Positions 12,012-12,513 of a stretch of DNA of 12,513 nucleotides are shown piece after piece (the stretch's first letter is position 1; each line of letters begins with the position of its first letter). The notes beneath the pieces were generated by a model. It saw only the letters and a list, made by a program, of their open reading frames with translations, had not been told where the DNA came from and did not search any database. The DNA lies in assembly GCA_017304275.1 (NCBI GenBank), contig JAFKKW010000331.1:2444-14956 (forward strand). The letters are read 5' to 3'. The stretch is from Hyphomicrobiales bacterium. GTDB lineage: Bacteria > Pseudomonadota > Alphaproteobacteria > Rhizobiales > Hyphomicrobiaceae. A program made the position numbers and the translations under genes.

Positions 12012-12513
12012 ATGTCCAACGCCGATCTTCACCTGAGCCGCCGCAATATGCTGGTCTCTACAGCCGCCGTCCTGGCCTCGCCGCTGGCGATGGGCCACAC
12101 GGCGACCGAAGCACAGGCCGCCGCCGGCAAGCTTGGCCCCTGGCAACCCAAGCACTGGCGCTACAAGATCGGCTCCTTCGAGATGACGGTCATCGCCGAC
12201 TCCGAGACCTTCATAGACGGGCCCTATCCGATCATCGGCGGCAACGCCACCGAGGATGAGGTGCGCCGCCTGATGCGCGACAACCTCCTGCCCGAGACCA
12301 AGTACCAGCCGGGCTTCTCGCCTGCGGTCGTCAACACGGGCCGCGAGTTGGTCCTGTTCGACACCGGCAACGGCGAGAACGGCTTCGTGCCCCGTCCTGC
12401 CGGCGGCTGGCTCGCCCGCGAGCTCGCACCGGCCGGCATCAAGCCGGAGGACATCGACATCGTCGTCCTGAGCCACGGCCATCCCGACCACGTCGGCGGC
12501 CTTATGGAAGGCG
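12012..12513 (+). CDS. Tat-exported metallo-beta-lactamase-fold hydrolase, N-terminal part
   Basis: The first 167 residues of a gene that runs past the window end. Residues 8-38 are a twin-arginine signal peptide: LSRRNML, then the hydrophobic stretch STAAVLASPLAMG, ending AQA. It should be folded and loaded with metal in the cytosol and exported to the periplasm. The zinc-binding motif SHGHPDHVGG gives His155, His157, Asp159 and His160, preceded by the typical strand ELVLFDTGNG. GGAG lies 12 bases before the ATG. The substrate is unknown: lactonases, sulphatases and beta-lactamase relatives all share these motifs. It is divergent from the AraC-family gene, its probable regulator. Confidence 0.9.
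   Translation, partial: MSNADLHLSRRNMLVSTAAVLASPLAMGHTATEAQAAAGKLGPWQPKHWRYKIGSFEMTVIADSETFIDGPYPIIGGNATEDEVRRLMRDNLLPETKYQPGFSPAVVNTGRELVLFDTGNGENGFVPRPAGGWLARELAPAGIKPEDIDIVVLSHGHPDHVGGLMEG

Overview
The window is G+C-rich DNA from an alphaproteobacterium, most likely Hyphomicrobiales (Rhizobiales). The queD-queF pair, a GT21-type glycosyltransferase, a phasin, an AtzG/AtzE-type amidase pair, an AbcR-like anti-Shine-Dalgarno small RNA and sigma-EcfG-like promoter motifs all point that way. It reads as ordinary chromosome with many single-gene units. No phage, insertion sequence, conjugation genes or CRISPR array was seen.

Layout. Positions 1-678 hold the end of queD and all of queF, two steps of queuosine (preQ0 to preQ1) synthesis. 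A palindromic interspersed repeat (706-862) separates them from a convergent GT21/HpnI-like membrane glycosyltransferase (879-2027, minus). The 546-base gap that follows is not empty. On the minus strand it carries a promoter, a tandem 16-base duplication with two UUCUCCC motifs, and a hairpin-plus-T-tract terminator, which together describe a small RNA of about 114 nt (2164-2277) resembling AbcR/alpha-r15. Next come a small hypothetical gene (2574-2813), a Lys/Ala-rich coiled-coil protein (2832-3101, minus) and a short anti-sigma-like protein (3336-3581). The last two diverge from a region with a sigma-EcfG-like motif on each strand. A minus-strand run follows: an Asp-nucleophile alpha/beta hydrolase (3578-4303), a PilZ protein (4360-4701) and a small membrane protein (4997-5329). 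A small exported protein with a C-terminal PELDG-membrane-basic tail lies at 5619-5846.

Positions 5980-7035 (minus) encode a two-domain exported protein of clearly lower G+C. It is followed by a coding-looking remnant and two divergent tRNA genes, tRNA-Gln(UUG) on minus and tRNA-Pro(CGG) on plus. The tRNA-Pro gene is enclosed by a 25-pair imperfect inverted repeat. A phasin (7915-8283) and a pirin (8397-9314) are both on minus. AtzG-like and AtzE-like amidase subunits (9453-11050) overlap by one base on plus. A second, shorter copy of the interspersed repeat separates the amidase from a convergent AraC-family regulator (minus). The regulator diverges from a Tat-exported metallo-beta-lactamase-fold hydrolase that runs off the window end.

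The genes do not form one pathway. The functional pairs are queD/queF, atzG/atzE-like and araC/MBL. The strongest candidates for something new are the small RNA at 2164-2277 and the inverted repeat around tRNA-Pro. Both rest on direct reading of sequence and have not been tested by a search or folding program.
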